This document shows, piece after piece, positions 23,644 through 34,279 of a stretch of DNA of 64,000 bases (positions are counted from its first letter, which is position 1; each line of letters starts with the position of its first letter). The position numbers and the translations under genes are program-made. Location: positions 16,540,048 through 16,604,047 of the forward strand of contig OX387194.1 in assembly GCA_947561395.2 (NCBI GenBank), in the 5' to 3' direction. Origin of the DNA: Buxus sempervirens. Lineage: Eukaryota > Streptophyta > Magnoliopsida > Buxales > Buxaceae. The notes below the pieces were generated by a model. That model was given only the letters and a program-made list of their open reading frames with translations, did no database searches and was not told the DNA's origin.

Positions 23644-24616
23644 AAAAGCATATCACTGATCGTCCCTAATTGGGGGAATTTTTTTTAAAAAAAAGGGTGG
23701 AAACAAAACGTCATTCTTTCTTCTTTGTAAACGAATAGAACCCATTCTTCTTCTTCAATCATCGCGCAGATTATTACCCGTTCCGTAACGGTCGGATGGA
23801 GAGCTACTCACCTTCTTCCTTTATGTCTTCCTCCTTCCGTTATGAACGAATCGATTGCAGTTTACCTTGTTCAAACTTCACCAGTTTACTTGTTTAGACA
23901 TCATGGTGTGGTTTTTTCCCTATTCCATTCGATACCAACTCTTTTCTTTAGTCGACTTGCTGCATTTGTTCCCGTTCTTGGTTTGCGTTGTGCCAGTTGA
24001 GGAGATCGACTTCCAGGCAAGGATTATTTTCCATTTCTTAGAATGTAGAAATGATATCATCTATTGAAACAGATTCCTCTATCTTCTCCTTCTCTTTTAC
24101 CTGTGATAGTACTTCAAGTTGCTTGTAGATTTTCAAGGAGATGTTTGAATATTTTTTCCAGGGTTTGTGTTTCTCCATTGTGAGTTTTTGATTTATTTCT
24201 ATTATGTTCTGTTTATAGTTTTCGGTTTAGGATTTGCTACATATTTGTTGGGTTATGATCGATTCTGCTTCAACATTTTTGGGGAATTGCGAGTGATGTC
24301 CATAGTTATTGGGATTGCTTTGATAATTCCAGTATTTTGTTTGTTTTCTCCTTCCTCAGTTGATCCTTTGAATTTTCGGGTTTGAGTTTAAGTAATTCAG
24401 AAAATTTTTTTTTTTTTTCGCAGCTGTAAAATTTTGCCCAAATAACAATTAATTGGTATGGTTAAATGTGATCAAATTTGGTTGATAGCTTTGTTTTCTG
24501 CGCTTTTTCTTTTTAGGGGCATGATCTGTTCTGTCATTATTCTCACGGTTGAATTTTGTTGAATTTGGAGCTATAGATTGATGAGAGATGTGGATTTGAA
24601 GGGTTAGAATTTCTTC

Positions 24617-24856
24617 ACTGCCTATTTTGGGAACCAGAGAAAGTCAGAGAGATGATTTGGAGGGTCTTTGGCAGTTTGTATGAGAGTTTGTTGGATTTCT
24701 AGGGGTGAAAAGACCGAAAAGTGATCCTGCTGGTGGAGGTTAATTCAAAATTTCTCATTTCTGTTGAGGATTGCAGCAACATATTTGTTTTTTATTTCTC
24801 TTAGGTTCCCTAAAGTTACATTTTGTTATATGGAATCTATAGGAAAACAATTTGAA
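24617..24856. repeat. Direct repeat within Helitron, copy A
   Basis: Begins CTGCCTATTTTGGGAACC and ends GAAAACAATTTGAA. It pairs with 25744-25983 with scattered substitutions. Neither copy has a sustained reading frame. Confidence 0.8.
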
Positions 24857-25743
24857 TAATCATAGTTCATTGAACAGTTTTTAAAATTGGAAGATCATTA
24901 AAGAGAGCCATTTCATGCATATGTAGTATCTGTTCTTCCTGAAAATATTAATTCTCTTCACTTGAAAAGAAGAATTTAAGTTATTAAACCCGAACCAGAA
25001 TTTTAGACTAATTGCTGCTTTACCCCCCAATACATACAGTGTAGATAGGCTCGTCAGAACTCCAATTTTAGGCGACAATGATCTTGTGAATCCCATGTAT
25101 GACAAAGTTCTAAAGAAAAAAAAAACATTACTGTATTAAGGTTGTTACGTTACCCATTGTAAAGCAAATGGACAATAGTTACTTGATTTAATAAATCTAA
25201 TTGCAACAGAAATCAGTCTCTAATTTCTGTATCATGTTTAAAATAACGGGAAAAGAGCATCAGATAATAACTCACAGAGAAATAACATTATTGTTAGAAT
25301 CACAATTGACATTAGACCAAGTGCATGGATTAACAAGATTTGTATTCCAATTTGACAGCTGGTTCGCAGAAGCATTCAATGAAATCCTCAATGCCCAAAG
25401 TGCATCTTCTAGGGAGAAACTTGAGATTATCTAGCATCTCATAGAGTTGCGAAACGAAAAATAGTCAACCAACATTTGCAAAGAACCAAAAGGAAAAAAA
25501 AAGTTCTTGCAAGAGAATAGATAAAATAAAATAAGCGTAAAAACATGTTCTTGGAAGAGAATACCGAATTTTATCTCATCAGATTTACCTGATGCCCAAC
25601 ACCATGTCTTTATCAAATTTAATCAAGGGAACCTGATTGCAAAAATCCATTCTCAAGTTCTGTAATTGAAGTTGATCAATTAATCAAATGAGTAATTGAT
25701 GGAATGTTTGATTAAATGATCCAAAAGAAAAAAAGGATAGGTC

Positions 25744-25983
25744 TGCCTATTTTGGGAACCAGAGAAAGTCATAGAGATGATTTGGAGGGTGTTTGGAAGT
25801 TAGTATGAGAGTTTGTTGGATTTCTAGTGATGAAAAGACCGAAAAGTGATCTTGCTGGTGGGAGTTTAATTCAAAATGTCTCATTTCTGTTGAGGATTGC
25901 AGCACCATACCTGTTTTTTTATTTCTCTTAGGTTCCCTCAAGTTACATTTTGTTATATGGAATCTATAGGAAAACAATTTGAA
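25744..25983. repeat. Direct repeat within Helitron, copy B
   Basis: Second copy of the 240-bp segment, about 1.1 kb after copy A. The intervening sequence is not duplicated. Confidence 0.8.
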
Positions 25984-26947
25984 CTTTCCATTGCAGTTTT
26001 TGTATTTAGTTCATAGCAAAATGTGGGATCATCAAAAAGTAATTTTCCCAAAAGCCCCATTTTTCTACTTAAAGGCTCCCAATGTTTTCCTCTCAAAATG
26101 AAGGGAATACAAAGGAAGTACTCTTTTTTTTTCTTTCGACAGTTTTCTACTTAACAAAAAATAGCCCCATTTCTTGGAGATTGCAACGAAGTTGAGTGGT
26201 GATGGTGATTTTGCTGGTTCTGATGGATTAAAAGACTGGCAATTATGATGATGCAGATTTAAGCAAACTCTTGTTTTAATTCATTTTATAAGGACACATT
26301 CCAATGGAAATTGGAAGATAACCAAAAAGGCCTTAAAAGAGAAGATATTCTGGTCATTTTGGACTATATTTTATCATCGTCCAGCCCAATGTTGATGGAA
26401 GGGTACTATCTGCACACTTGTTCAAATGTGAAGGGCTGTGAGTGCCTTTTTTCAAATGTAAGTCGAAGTGCACCTTTCCCACCCAAAAAGAATAACACAT
26501 CAGACAGAAAAGCACAAGTCATACCTTCTCATGCATCACCTTCCATGTTAGTATACCCCTAAAATAGTCTCTCTAATCAGACTGTTCTTGGCTAGCAAAT
26601 AACGAAGCCCAAAAAAGGTTTAACTTTTGCTTCTCTTTTTTTATTTTTTTGTTAGTCCTATTCTACCTCTTCTAGATCATCAACAAAATAGACGTGGTTT
26701 GTTCAATAAGCTGTGCAATATTGATCTTTGGCACTTACTCTACATTCTTTACTCCCACAAAAATAGGCGGACTTTAACCTTTGTTATTAAAGCTTGGGGA
26801 ACGAACTCTTCACTTTGTGGAAGGCTAAGGTTGGTAGACATCAAGTTATACAGTCATTTGTAAAACTTAATATAATATGTATTAATGTCAAATCATAACT
26901 TAAACCAGCAATTTAACTTAAAATCATGATGATGTTGGTGTTGTAGG

Positions 26948-27101
26948 AGAGTGGTACAATTAAGGTATGGAACCCAAGTAGTTGTTAAATCAATATCTAC
27001 TGAATCTAGCCAAGGAACTAAGGAGTTCTTCACTAAGATCAGTATGATATCAAATTTTATGCATCCAAACCTTGTTCTTGAGTCTTGTTCAGCTAATTGA
27101 G
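26948..27101 (+). pseudogene. Receptor-like/cytoplasmic protein kinase fragment (single exon)
   Basis: The plus-strand frame reads YGTQVVVKSISTESSQGTKE and then FFTKISMISNFMHPNLV. This matches subdomains II-IV of plant RLK/RLCK kinases of the cold-responsive protein kinase 1 type: the VAVK lysine, the helix-C glutamate replaced by Lys in FFTKIS, and HPNLV. A GTTGTAG acceptor-like sequence precedes it, and a stop follows at 27099-27101. The glycine loop is degenerate and no catalytic loop or activation segment is present. Best read as one exon captured by the Helitron. The subfamily name is tentative. Confidence 0.6.
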
Positions 27102-27805
27102 ATCGGTAATATACTTAGATTTGACTCTTATATATATATATATATATATCACACACTCTATGACTCTTAAACAGTCAAGATTTATGTTTTCATGTTATTC
27201 TATTTTGTTATAATTGACGTGTTATTGTTTTGATTGCTGCTTGGTCATCCACATCCTTTGGAATACATTTCTATTCTTTTCTGTTAGTTGCACTTTTTAG
27301 TGGGTTATTCTATTCTGTAAATAGTTTTTGTTGTCATTAGATTTGTTTGTTTCAAGTAAACAATAACAACAATCTTTTTGAAGTAATCCAAGTGAACATG
27401 CTCAATAGTTGTTTTGAGAAATGCTTAATCAGTATTTTCTGTGTTGAAGTTTTAGTTCTATAAAAAAATTGCTATGACAAATGATAGTTGTTAGCTGAAA
27501 AAAATCCATAATTGTGACTCATGTATTCGCTTTTCTATGTAGATTACGAAATTTGGGATATGGCAGAATGAGAAAGTGGTGTGGAACCTAAATTTAAAAT
27601 ATTATGCTTTCCTTCCACATGGTAGTTAATTGTATGAGTGTTCTACATTTTTTGACTCTCATCATTTAGAGAGATAAATATAACAAGCCATTGTAAATTG
27701 GCATGCAAACTCCTTCTCTTAGGTTTTGCTTACTGTTCTGTAGAAATGACAATATTTTTTTCTTCTTCTTCTTTTTTTTTCTCTGCTTGTTTGTTTTATG
27801 CAAAA

Positions 27806-27883
27806 GCTTATGATGCTCTTGATCCAAATGGAAATATCAAAACCAAGTGGGATATTATGAGTTGGACTCCACATGGCTATGTA
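27806..27883 (+). pseudogene. COBRA-like protein, exon fragment 1
   Basis: Encodes AYDALDPNGNIKTKWDIMSW then TPHGYV, the start of the mature N-terminal region of COBRA-like GPI-anchored proteins, which act at the plasma membrane/wall in cellulose deposition. A hydrophobic Phe/Ser-rich stretch just upstream (from about 27698) could be the end of a signal peptide, but the true start is unclear. The exon ends at GTA followed by a consensus donor GTAAGT (27884). It resumes in frame at 28559. Confidence 0.85.
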
Positions 27884-28558
27884 GTAAGTATCAGTGGATC
27901 TATGTATTTATTTATGCTAGAGGACAGTGGGAAATCCAGATATATTTCCCTCTCTTGCTCTCTGTGATACATCTTTTGGTTGTGGCTTGTAGCTTTTATT
28001 TGAGCTGGTTCACAAGTACATCAAGTACTTGATCAATGTCACCAAGTACTACTTTGCATTCTCTCCTCATGAGCCAATTGGTTTGGATTAATCCTCTCAA
28101 GTTTACCTTTTTGATTATGAATTAAATTTTTTTCAAGAAATTTTGAATGTGTCTCAAATTTCTGAAGCCTACAAAGTGACCACACCTATACCTTTGACTG
28201 GGTGCTCAACATATTTCATTATCGGTGGAGGTTCTTGATGAACCCAATAAACTGCTTCAAGGCCTTATGATATTTAATTTTTCACTTCCCCATTTCTTTG
28301 GCCTAAACACTGAACTCAACCAGTGTAATTGGTTAATTGGTGCTCTAATAGACTGTGTGTACTATTCCATTACAAAACTCTGGTTTCACAAAAAAATTAC
28401 TTGCTTGCGAGAAGATCATGGATATCATTATATCTCGGGCAATAACATCATTCTGCTTGGTTTCCTGGCCTTATTATGTGAAACAAATTTTTTTTGTTAA
28501 TGCCATCTGATCTTTCTTCGCTTGAAGGCTTAAATTTTGTCATTTTTTAATTGGATAG

Positions 28559-29018
28559 CCTGTTGTTACGATTTACAATTTCCAGCAATATCGTCATATT
28601 CAAGTGCCAAGGTGGACATTGGGATGGACATGGGCAAAGAAGGAAGTGATTTGGAGCATGATGGGAGGCCAAACCACAGAGCAAGGGGACTGTTCAAAAT
28701 ACAAAAGGAATGTCCCGCATTGCTGTAAAAAGGATCCAACAGTAGTGGATTTATTGCCAGGAACTCCTTACAATCAGTAGATTGTAAATTTTTGCAAAGG
28801 AGGAGTAATCAACTCATGGGTGCAGGATCCAGCAACTGCATTAAGCTCTTTCCAGGTTAGTGTGGGTGCAGCAGGAACCTCCAACAAGACTGCCAGAGTG
28901 CCAAAGAACTTCACACTAAAAGCACTGGGACCTGGATATACTTGTGGACCTGCAAAGATTGTAAGACCAAGTAAATTTATAACACCTGATCAAAGGAGAG
29001 TGACTCAAGCTTTGAGTA
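28559..29018 (+). pseudogene. COBRA-like protein, exon fragment 2
   Basis: Follows an AG acceptor (28557-28558) and encodes NFQQYRHIQVPRWTLGWTWA, EVIWSMMGGQTTEQGDCS, HCCKKDPTVVDLLPGTPYNQ, then GGVINSWVQDPATALSSFQV, NFTLKALGPGYTCGP and FITPDQRRVTQAL. These lie in order along the COBRA domain. A CAG-to-TAG change gives a stop at 28778-28780, where the family has a second Gln. The segment ends at a donor-like GTAAGT (29019). The Cys-rich CCVS region, the remaining exons and the GPI signal are absent up to the Helitron end 360 bp later. It is a truncated, broken copy; the intact parent should be elsewhere in the genome. Confidence 0.9.
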
Positions 29019-29352
29019 AGTAAATTGCTCAAATGTTCTATAGCGGAATTTATATATTTCTTTCTGACAGCTATAGGAGCAAAACATTTATGTGACGTGT
29101 ACATTTTTAGGTTGATGCCATGGATATTTTGTAAATTTATGATTAACATGTAGCGTGTAAGAGCCAATTCATATAAGAAGCTGTTTTCTAATTATGTAAG
29201 TTCTATATAAACATATCCAAGAATTGTGGCCATAAAAAAATGTTTTTTTTATGTATGTGGGATTTAATGCTAAATTGAATGAACTGTAATGGCAGCACGC
29301 TTATGGCAAATCCATAACTTTTTTTTCCTTGTTACATTCTGTTGCTCATTAT

Positions 29353-29371
29353 TCACGCGCAACGCGCGTGA
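29353..29371 (+). terminator. Helitron 3' hairpin
   Basis: TCACGCG (29353-29359), loop CAACG, CGCGTGA (29365-29371): a perfect GC-rich 7-bp stem, followed after six bases by CTAG (29378-29381). This is the rolling-circle termination signature of Helitrons. Confidence 0.85.
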
Positions 29372-29381
29372 TCATTACTAG

Positions 29382-29592
29382 TAATGCCAAAAATGGTTTG
29401 ATCTGGGAACTGGTTACTCTATAAAATATCAGTAATAGGGGGCTGATGTAAAATTTGGTCAGGTTCAGTCTGTAATGGCAAGAATATTGGCTGATATAGA
29501 TAAATCCAAGATATTTTAGAAGTTATAAAACGAATATTACCATTTGAACAAATATGAGTAACATACTCTAATACACTAAATTATCCAAATAC
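29382..29592. repeat. Host repeat block R1, right part
   Basis: Continues the block left at 19405: TGGTTTGATCTGGGAACTGG, GGGGGCTGATGTAAAATTTG, and ATACACTAAATTATCCAAATAC. It parallels 45670-45870 (R2) and 62965-63195 (R3). Confidence 0.85.
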
Positions 29593-30850
29593 CCTGGCAT
29601 CGGTGGTACAGCACAAAGTAACAAAGAACACTAGACAACAGAGAATATAATCTTGCCTAATTTCATATTGTCCAAAATTTTTTAAGTTTGATAATTTTTT
29701 AAGAAATGGGACGTAGACACGGCCCGACCCACGCTGTACATGGCAAAGCATTGCCCGTAAAGAAACGTACCACGGGTCGTGCTGTAGTAGCCCTTCTGGA
29801 TTTGGGATGGCGCGATCCAACTGTAGGCGGGCATGCCTGGGAGGTGTCGTGCCTACTCATTAAAGACCCCAAGTATATGCCATCGTGGTCAAGATTTAGT
29901 CCTTGCTTTTCATAACAGCCTGGGATGATTATTGATACACAAATTGGATAAGTTCACAAACGTTTATTGTTGTTAGCACATATATTTTTCATAAAGCTAC
30001 AATTGAAAAAAAAATTAATCATTTTTTATCCAAGAAACCTAGAAAGGGTACAAGAAGGTCATTTAGTGCATACAAATTTAGGTCTATATGGTTAATTTAC
30101 ATTTGCACTTTTTTAGCTTACTGTAGACACACAGATTTCTTGTTTGAAATAAGAGATAAGAAAAAGGGCTATTGTATTTGAATAAATAAATGGGTGCAAT
30201 ATCTGTGCTCTTCCTTTGATTTAATCTCCTTGATGTATTTTTTATCGAAGGGTTACAGGAGCTTGATCCCGAACCAAACTTTAATCCCGAGCATCATATG
30301 AGCTTGATGATCTCGAACCAACTTTTGTAAGTTGTTCTTTAGAGCTTTTCTAGGCTAAAGTGATTGTAAAAAGGATGTCTAGATCTTTATCCATCTCTTC
30401 TCTACCCAATTCATATGACAAAGGAGAAAGAAAGAGACAATTAACTTGACATAGACTTGAATGATATTTCTCCAAAGTTTCTCAAAGCTTTGTTTTAATC
30501 TTCAGAGTTTTGACTGTTCTTTGTTGTCCTCTCATTGCATGAGGTTCTTTATTTATAGGCAAGAGTTATAAGAAATTACTTTGACATGAGATTATATTCT
30601 TTGATTCAGACTCTAATTTTCATTTAATGATATATGATACAGCCTAGCAAAAATTTAAGAAACTTGCACCACCTAAAGCTCAAGGGTATATGTGTGTGTG
30701 TGTGGACGCTTGTTTCCTTTATTCTCCCCTAATTAGTAACAGGATTTTATAAACAAGAGAAACCAGAATGTACATACCAAGTTACCAGAAAAAAGGTTGC
30801 TGATTAAGTACAAAATAAACAAACAAACAAACACCTCATCTGTAGGAACA
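29593..30850. other. Intergenic, no gene recognised
   Basis: AT-rich. It contains a GC-rich island at about 29706-29830 with a partly inverted CACGGCCCGACCC / GGGTCGTGCTG pair, perhaps a small degraded MITE, and a short GT microsatellite near 30690-30703. No frame with a recognisable family. Confidence 0.5.
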
Positions 30851-30853
30851 CCT

Positions 30854-30883
30854 CATTCTCTCATCTTCGCACATGAGAGAATG
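30854..30883. repeat. Inverted repeat 3' of DUF247 copy A
   Basis: CATTCTCTCAT (30854-30864), 8-base loop, ATGAGAGAATG (30873-30883). The paralogous site 3' of copy B (39886-39909) keeps a 9-bp stem with a shorter loop. Confidence 0.7.
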
Positions 30884-30995
30884 ACTACAAGCTAGAATAC
30901 ATAGGTAAGCCAACCTTTAAAAGCAGTCCTGTGAGTCAAGCTAGCCAGGGAAAATAAGTGACAATCTCACTCCATGGCGAAATCCAAGAGAAATC

Positions 30996-32411
30996 CTAAA
31001 GCTTCAGTTTTCGGTGAACAAGTGCATCTTTTACAATTCCCAGAGGCACTCCAACATCTGAAACAGAGGATGTACCTGGTTCTGGATTTTGGTGAAACTT
31101 CAATATGAGAGTCAGAATTTGCAATACTACTAGAACCAACAGTAGAATGGCTGAAGCTACCATTGCGACCATTTCCCATGTAACACGATGACCTTTACAT
31201 CTTTGATTGTTGCGAATTTGATTGCGAACAAGACGGAAGTTGCGATTACATTTGACATCCGGAACATAGAGCCTATTAAAGATTTCAGGCAACTCCTTCG
31301 CAAGTGTAGGACGGCAATAGATGATGCCATGTTCAGCAAGAAGCTTTGCATCATCTGGTGTACGAACGAGTTCACACATCAACTGCACATAAGCGCATGC
31401 CTCACGATCATTTGGACCCATTTGTTGTACAAACTCATAACGCATCAGGTTCCTGAGCACAACCTCTGTTCTAGAATTTATTATAATGGAAGGCAAGGAA
31501 ACAGAAGCACCAAACCAAGCTTTATTGAACCTTATACCTCTTGTACCCACTCCTCCATTGTCCTCAAAAGAGATGCCTGATAGCTGCAGCTTCGTTGCAT
31601 TAGGGACAACAAGGAATTCATTGTCATTTTCATCGTTGCTACCACTTTCATCGCTGTCATCATTTTCACCAGCATCGTGAGTTGAGCATCTTGGCCCAGC
31701 CAGCAGTAGCCAGACACCATGTAGAATATCTGATGGTTCATCCATAGCCCTTCCAGTCATGGCAGGCACAATCAAGAAGTCGAATAAGGCCCTCCGTGGC
31801 AGATCCATTGGCCGGTTCCATTTTCCTGAGTGAAGAACCTTCTGAAAGAAGCTTTGTTTCATCAACTCTTTCAGAATTTTGAGAGGGTTCTGGTTCCCCA
31901 CCACAAACAAGGTACTGACTATTCTGTCGATTGCATCTCTGTCTCCTTGCTCACCAAATATATCATCATTTGGGGGGTAACCCAGTAGCTTCCAACCACC
32001 CAAAACATAGATTGCAGCTTGTAACATAAAGCAACCATCCTTGAGCATCATTGATATGAAATCGTCTCAAGAAAGATGATTGATTAAGTCATCATTCTCG
32101 TAGAGAGCTCTAGCTTCACTCTCCACCCTTTTTACGGCTTCCTCATACAAACGAGTAGTTTCTGGCTCTTCACTACTTAAAAAATGTTTCCAGGACTGTT
32201 CTTTTCTTGCTTCCCATTGTCCATCAGGATTTTTGGAGTAGAATGGCCCAAAACTAATTCGTGGGACTGGTTTACCCAGATGTTTTATAGCCGTAATTTC
32301 ACTGACAGGTTTGTTGTGCAAGCAGAACTTGCATATCAGAGGCCTATGAAGCACCTGTATGCAGTCCTTGCTCTTGTAGTTCCTGCCGGTGATGGTGGTA
32401 GCCACAGCCAT
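30996..32411 (-). pseudogene. DUF247 protein, copy A (one nonsense codon)
   Basis: Plant DUF247 (UPF0481) family, membrane-anchored proteins of unknown biochemical role; some members are linked to grass self-incompatibility. The 472-codon frame from ATG at 32409-32411 to the stop at 30996 is interrupted once, by TGA at codon 115 (32067-32069). Family features: SFGPFYSKNPD near residue 55 (the usual IGPFH site), DGCFMLQAA near 125, an FLIVPAMTG-type core, LPSIIINSRTEVVLRNLMRY (the usual I.ID..TE..LRNL.AYE segment), and a C-terminal membrane helix ASAILLLVLVVLQILTLIL at about 413-439. Copy B has a sense codon (CAA-like Gln) at the stop position. A single lesion means recent loss or possibly a functional allele elsewhere. 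Confidence 0.85.
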
Positions 32412-33225
32412 TGCAGATCAGAATTCAGATGAGACGAAGAGAAAAAATAAGAATGACAATGGTTGTGAACAAGAAGTGATAACTGATGCACATGACCAAA
32501 AAAAAAAGTGATAACTGATGCTTTGGATGCTCCTTTTAATAAAAAGATAATTAGTGGGTTCTGTACTAAACAAACAGGTAAACAACTAATTTTTTTGTGG
32601 AGGAAAATTTGGTGATTCAACAAACCTGAGCTCATGTGAACAACCCTGAACCGACCATCTCCTTGACCCTTGTCATAGGAGACAACAAAAACCCAAGTGC
32701 AATAAAGAGGAAGAAGCAATCAGATGGTCTAAGGCTCAAATATAGCAGCTTGAGCTTTCTGGGTAATAACTCTGGGGAAAACGCATCTTGACTAGCCTAG
32801 TCATGCTCTTTCTAATCACGGCATGACCAGTGGTCTGTTCTGTACCATACAAGTAAAAAAGCAACTTAAAGGAGGATAGGTTGGAGATCTAGCAAGCCTG
32901 AGCTCATGTGAGCGCAAGCCCTGGAATGTCGATATCCTTGTGCTTTTTGAATCATTACCTTGAAACTATGTACACGGACTTGCCCGAGTCCAGATTGCTT
33001 GTTGCATGAGGGCACTGAACAAGTTGTTGGTATGAGATTAGCCAAATGGATGGTTGCTGCGTAATTTTTGATTTGACCCAATGAAAAAATCTGGACATCA
33101 AATAATCAAAAGTTTATGATCTGATTATCAATGAAATTGGGAACACTTAATTATAGAAGAAAAAGACATTTTAAAATTCTGTATAATATATGGTACTCAA
33201 TACAACATGCCATTGTACTATATTC
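32412..33225. other. Upstream flank of DUF247 copy A
   Basis: Non-coding. About 32412-32950 is paralogous to about 41491-42040 upstream of copy B (shared: TTGGTGATTCAA.AAACCTGAG, CAAGTGCAATAAA, TTGACT.GCCTAGTCATGC). The duplication therefore spans gene plus promoter region. The remainder is AT-rich and unremarkable. Confidence 0.65.
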
Positions 33226-33229
33226 TTAT

Positions 33230-33513
33230 TGTTAAGGAATATATTAAATATATAAAGTTCACCCCTAATATCAACTTAAGCTTTTGGTAGGAAAGGTGTT
33301 CTACATGGTATCAAAGCCTTAGGCTAACGCCGAGATCCTGGGTTGAAACCTTCACTTCACCCAATGAGAAAAAATATATTCCATGTGTTGGGCCTCCCTG
33401 AAAATGGGTTTGAGTCCTGTCTACACATGAGGGGGAATGTTAAGGAATATATTAAATATGTAAAGTTCACCCTTACTATCAGCTTAAGCTTTTGGTAGGA
33501 ACGGTGTTCTACA
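33230..33513 (+). mobile_element. TRIM (terminal-repeat retrotransposon in miniature)
   Basis: Two 76-bp LTRs (33230-33305 and 33438-33513), each TGTTAAGG...TTCTACA, differ at only a few bases. Directly after the first is a primer site TGGTATCAAAGCC (33306-33318), and directly before the second a purine tract ATGAGGGGGAA (33427-33437). Flanks CTTAT (33225-33229) and CTTAC (33514-33518) look like a 5-bp target duplication with one change. Total 284 bp, no coding capacity, as expected of TRIMs mobilised in trans. Confidence 0.92.
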
Positions 33514-33630
33514 CTTACTAGCATGATAGACAAAAACCTTCCCATGTATTGTGATAGATGTTTTGTATTTTGTTTTTGCTGATTGATTAACACACCCCAA
33601 GCCCCAATAATAAGGGGATCTAGGGGCAAC

Positions 33631-34271
33631 TAGGAATGGCAACGGTTCGGTTAAAACCTACAAACTGAACCGAACCAAACCTATTAGGGTCGGTTTTGCG
33701 TCTTTAATATTCGGTTTCAGTTCGGTTTTGGTTTTTAACTGCAAAACCAATGCGGTTTCAGTTTGATTACGGTTTGAAGGTGAAATCGAACCGAAACTGA
33801 CTATATATAACATGTATAAGCTTTGGATGAAAAGGAAGTTTTAGTGGGCCAAGGGGCATCACTATCGGAGTGGAGATGAGTACAATTGGCCATTTCATCT
33901 CCCTTAAATGAGCGCATATTGAATATGTTTAAGTCAAAAATTGCTAGGGGATGACATGTTCCTTCTAGAGTTGAATGATCTTAATAGTTATTGAAACAAC
34001 AAACTTCACTTTAATTTTTCTTTTTCATTGTACTTCTATGGAATGAATTCTTTTGATACAGTTTTCATTAGCACATCCCTGTGTAGATACGTAAAATAAT
34101 AAAATTTTACTCCCAAAAAAGTGAAACGGTTCTGTTTGGTTACGGTTTCAAGAATATGAAAATTAAACAGGTCTGGTTTTAAATTTGGTAAACCATAACG
34201 ATTATGGTTTTCATTGTAAATTTGTCGGTTTGGTTTTGGTTTTTTGCAAAACCGAACTGTCGCCATACCTA
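33631..34271. mobile_element. hAT-like MITE
   Basis: Terminal inverted repeats of about 22 bp: TAGGAATGGCAACGGTTCGG at 33631 against the reverse complement of ...CCGAACTGTCGCCATACCTA at 34271, with three mismatches. The flanking 8-mers GGGGCAAC (33623-33630) and AGGGCAGC (34272-34279) match at six positions, consistent with the 8-bp hAT target duplication. The interior is AT-rich with repeated GGTTTTGGTTTTT/AACCGAACC motifs and no transposase. Confidence 0.7.
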
Positions 34272-34279
34272 AGGGCAGC

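Larger units (their letters stand above)
23653..26940. other. Helitron interior, no recognised gene
   Basis: After the MULE the Helitron resumes with a second copy of its subterminal motif (TCGTCCCTAATTGGGGGAATTTT split as TCGTCCCTAATT and GGGGGAATTTT, near 23661). A stretch at 23740-24420 (TTCTTCTTCAATCATCGCGCAG, given as TTCTTCTTCAATC and ATCGCGCAG, then a T-rich segment) looks like a captured gene leader plus intron, but no protein family could be named. A segment of about 240 bp is duplicated at 24617-24856 and 25744-25983. Confidence 0.5.
19406..29381 (+). mobile_element. Non-autonomous Helitron carrying captured gene fragments
   Basis: The 5' end TCCTACTACTTATAAAAG and 3' end CTAG follow the Helitron rule (5' TC, 3' CTRR). 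A perfect 7-bp hairpin lies 6 bases before CTAG. Insertion is between A (19405) and T (29382) without target duplication. The uninterrupted site is visible in paralogous blocks: CCTACATATTGC near 45670 and CCAACGTATTGCC near 62963. The 9976-bp element has no RepHel helicase/replication-initiator frame, so it must have moved with help in trans. Cargo: an AT-rich tandem array, two LINE RNase H pieces, a foldback MULE with a solo LTR, a 240-bp duplicated segment, a kinase fragment and two COBRA-like exons. Confidence 0.85.

Noticed and set aside
23740..24400. Possible captured gene leader with an ATG at about 23796
   Set aside because: The short frame has no recognisable domain and splice sites cannot be fixed, so it is not called a gene.
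25201..25434. 77-residue plus-strand frame inside the Helitron
   Set aside because: No family recognised, no splice or promoter context. Chance open frame in AT-rich DNA is as likely.
27541..27630. Possible further exon after an AG acceptor (ITKFGIWQNEKVVWNL)
   Set aside because: Too short and unlike COBRA or kinase sequence known to me. Left unassigned.
29706..29915. GC-rich frame starting MGRRHGPTHAVHGKALP
   Set aside because: No family recognised. The segment is partly self-complementary and looks like a degraded small repeat.
32067..32069. Stop-codon readthrough or intron removing the TGA in DUF247 copy A
   Set aside because: No GT-AG pair flanks the stop in a position that preserves the family alignment, and no readthrough context is evident. 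A plain nonsense mutation is simpler.
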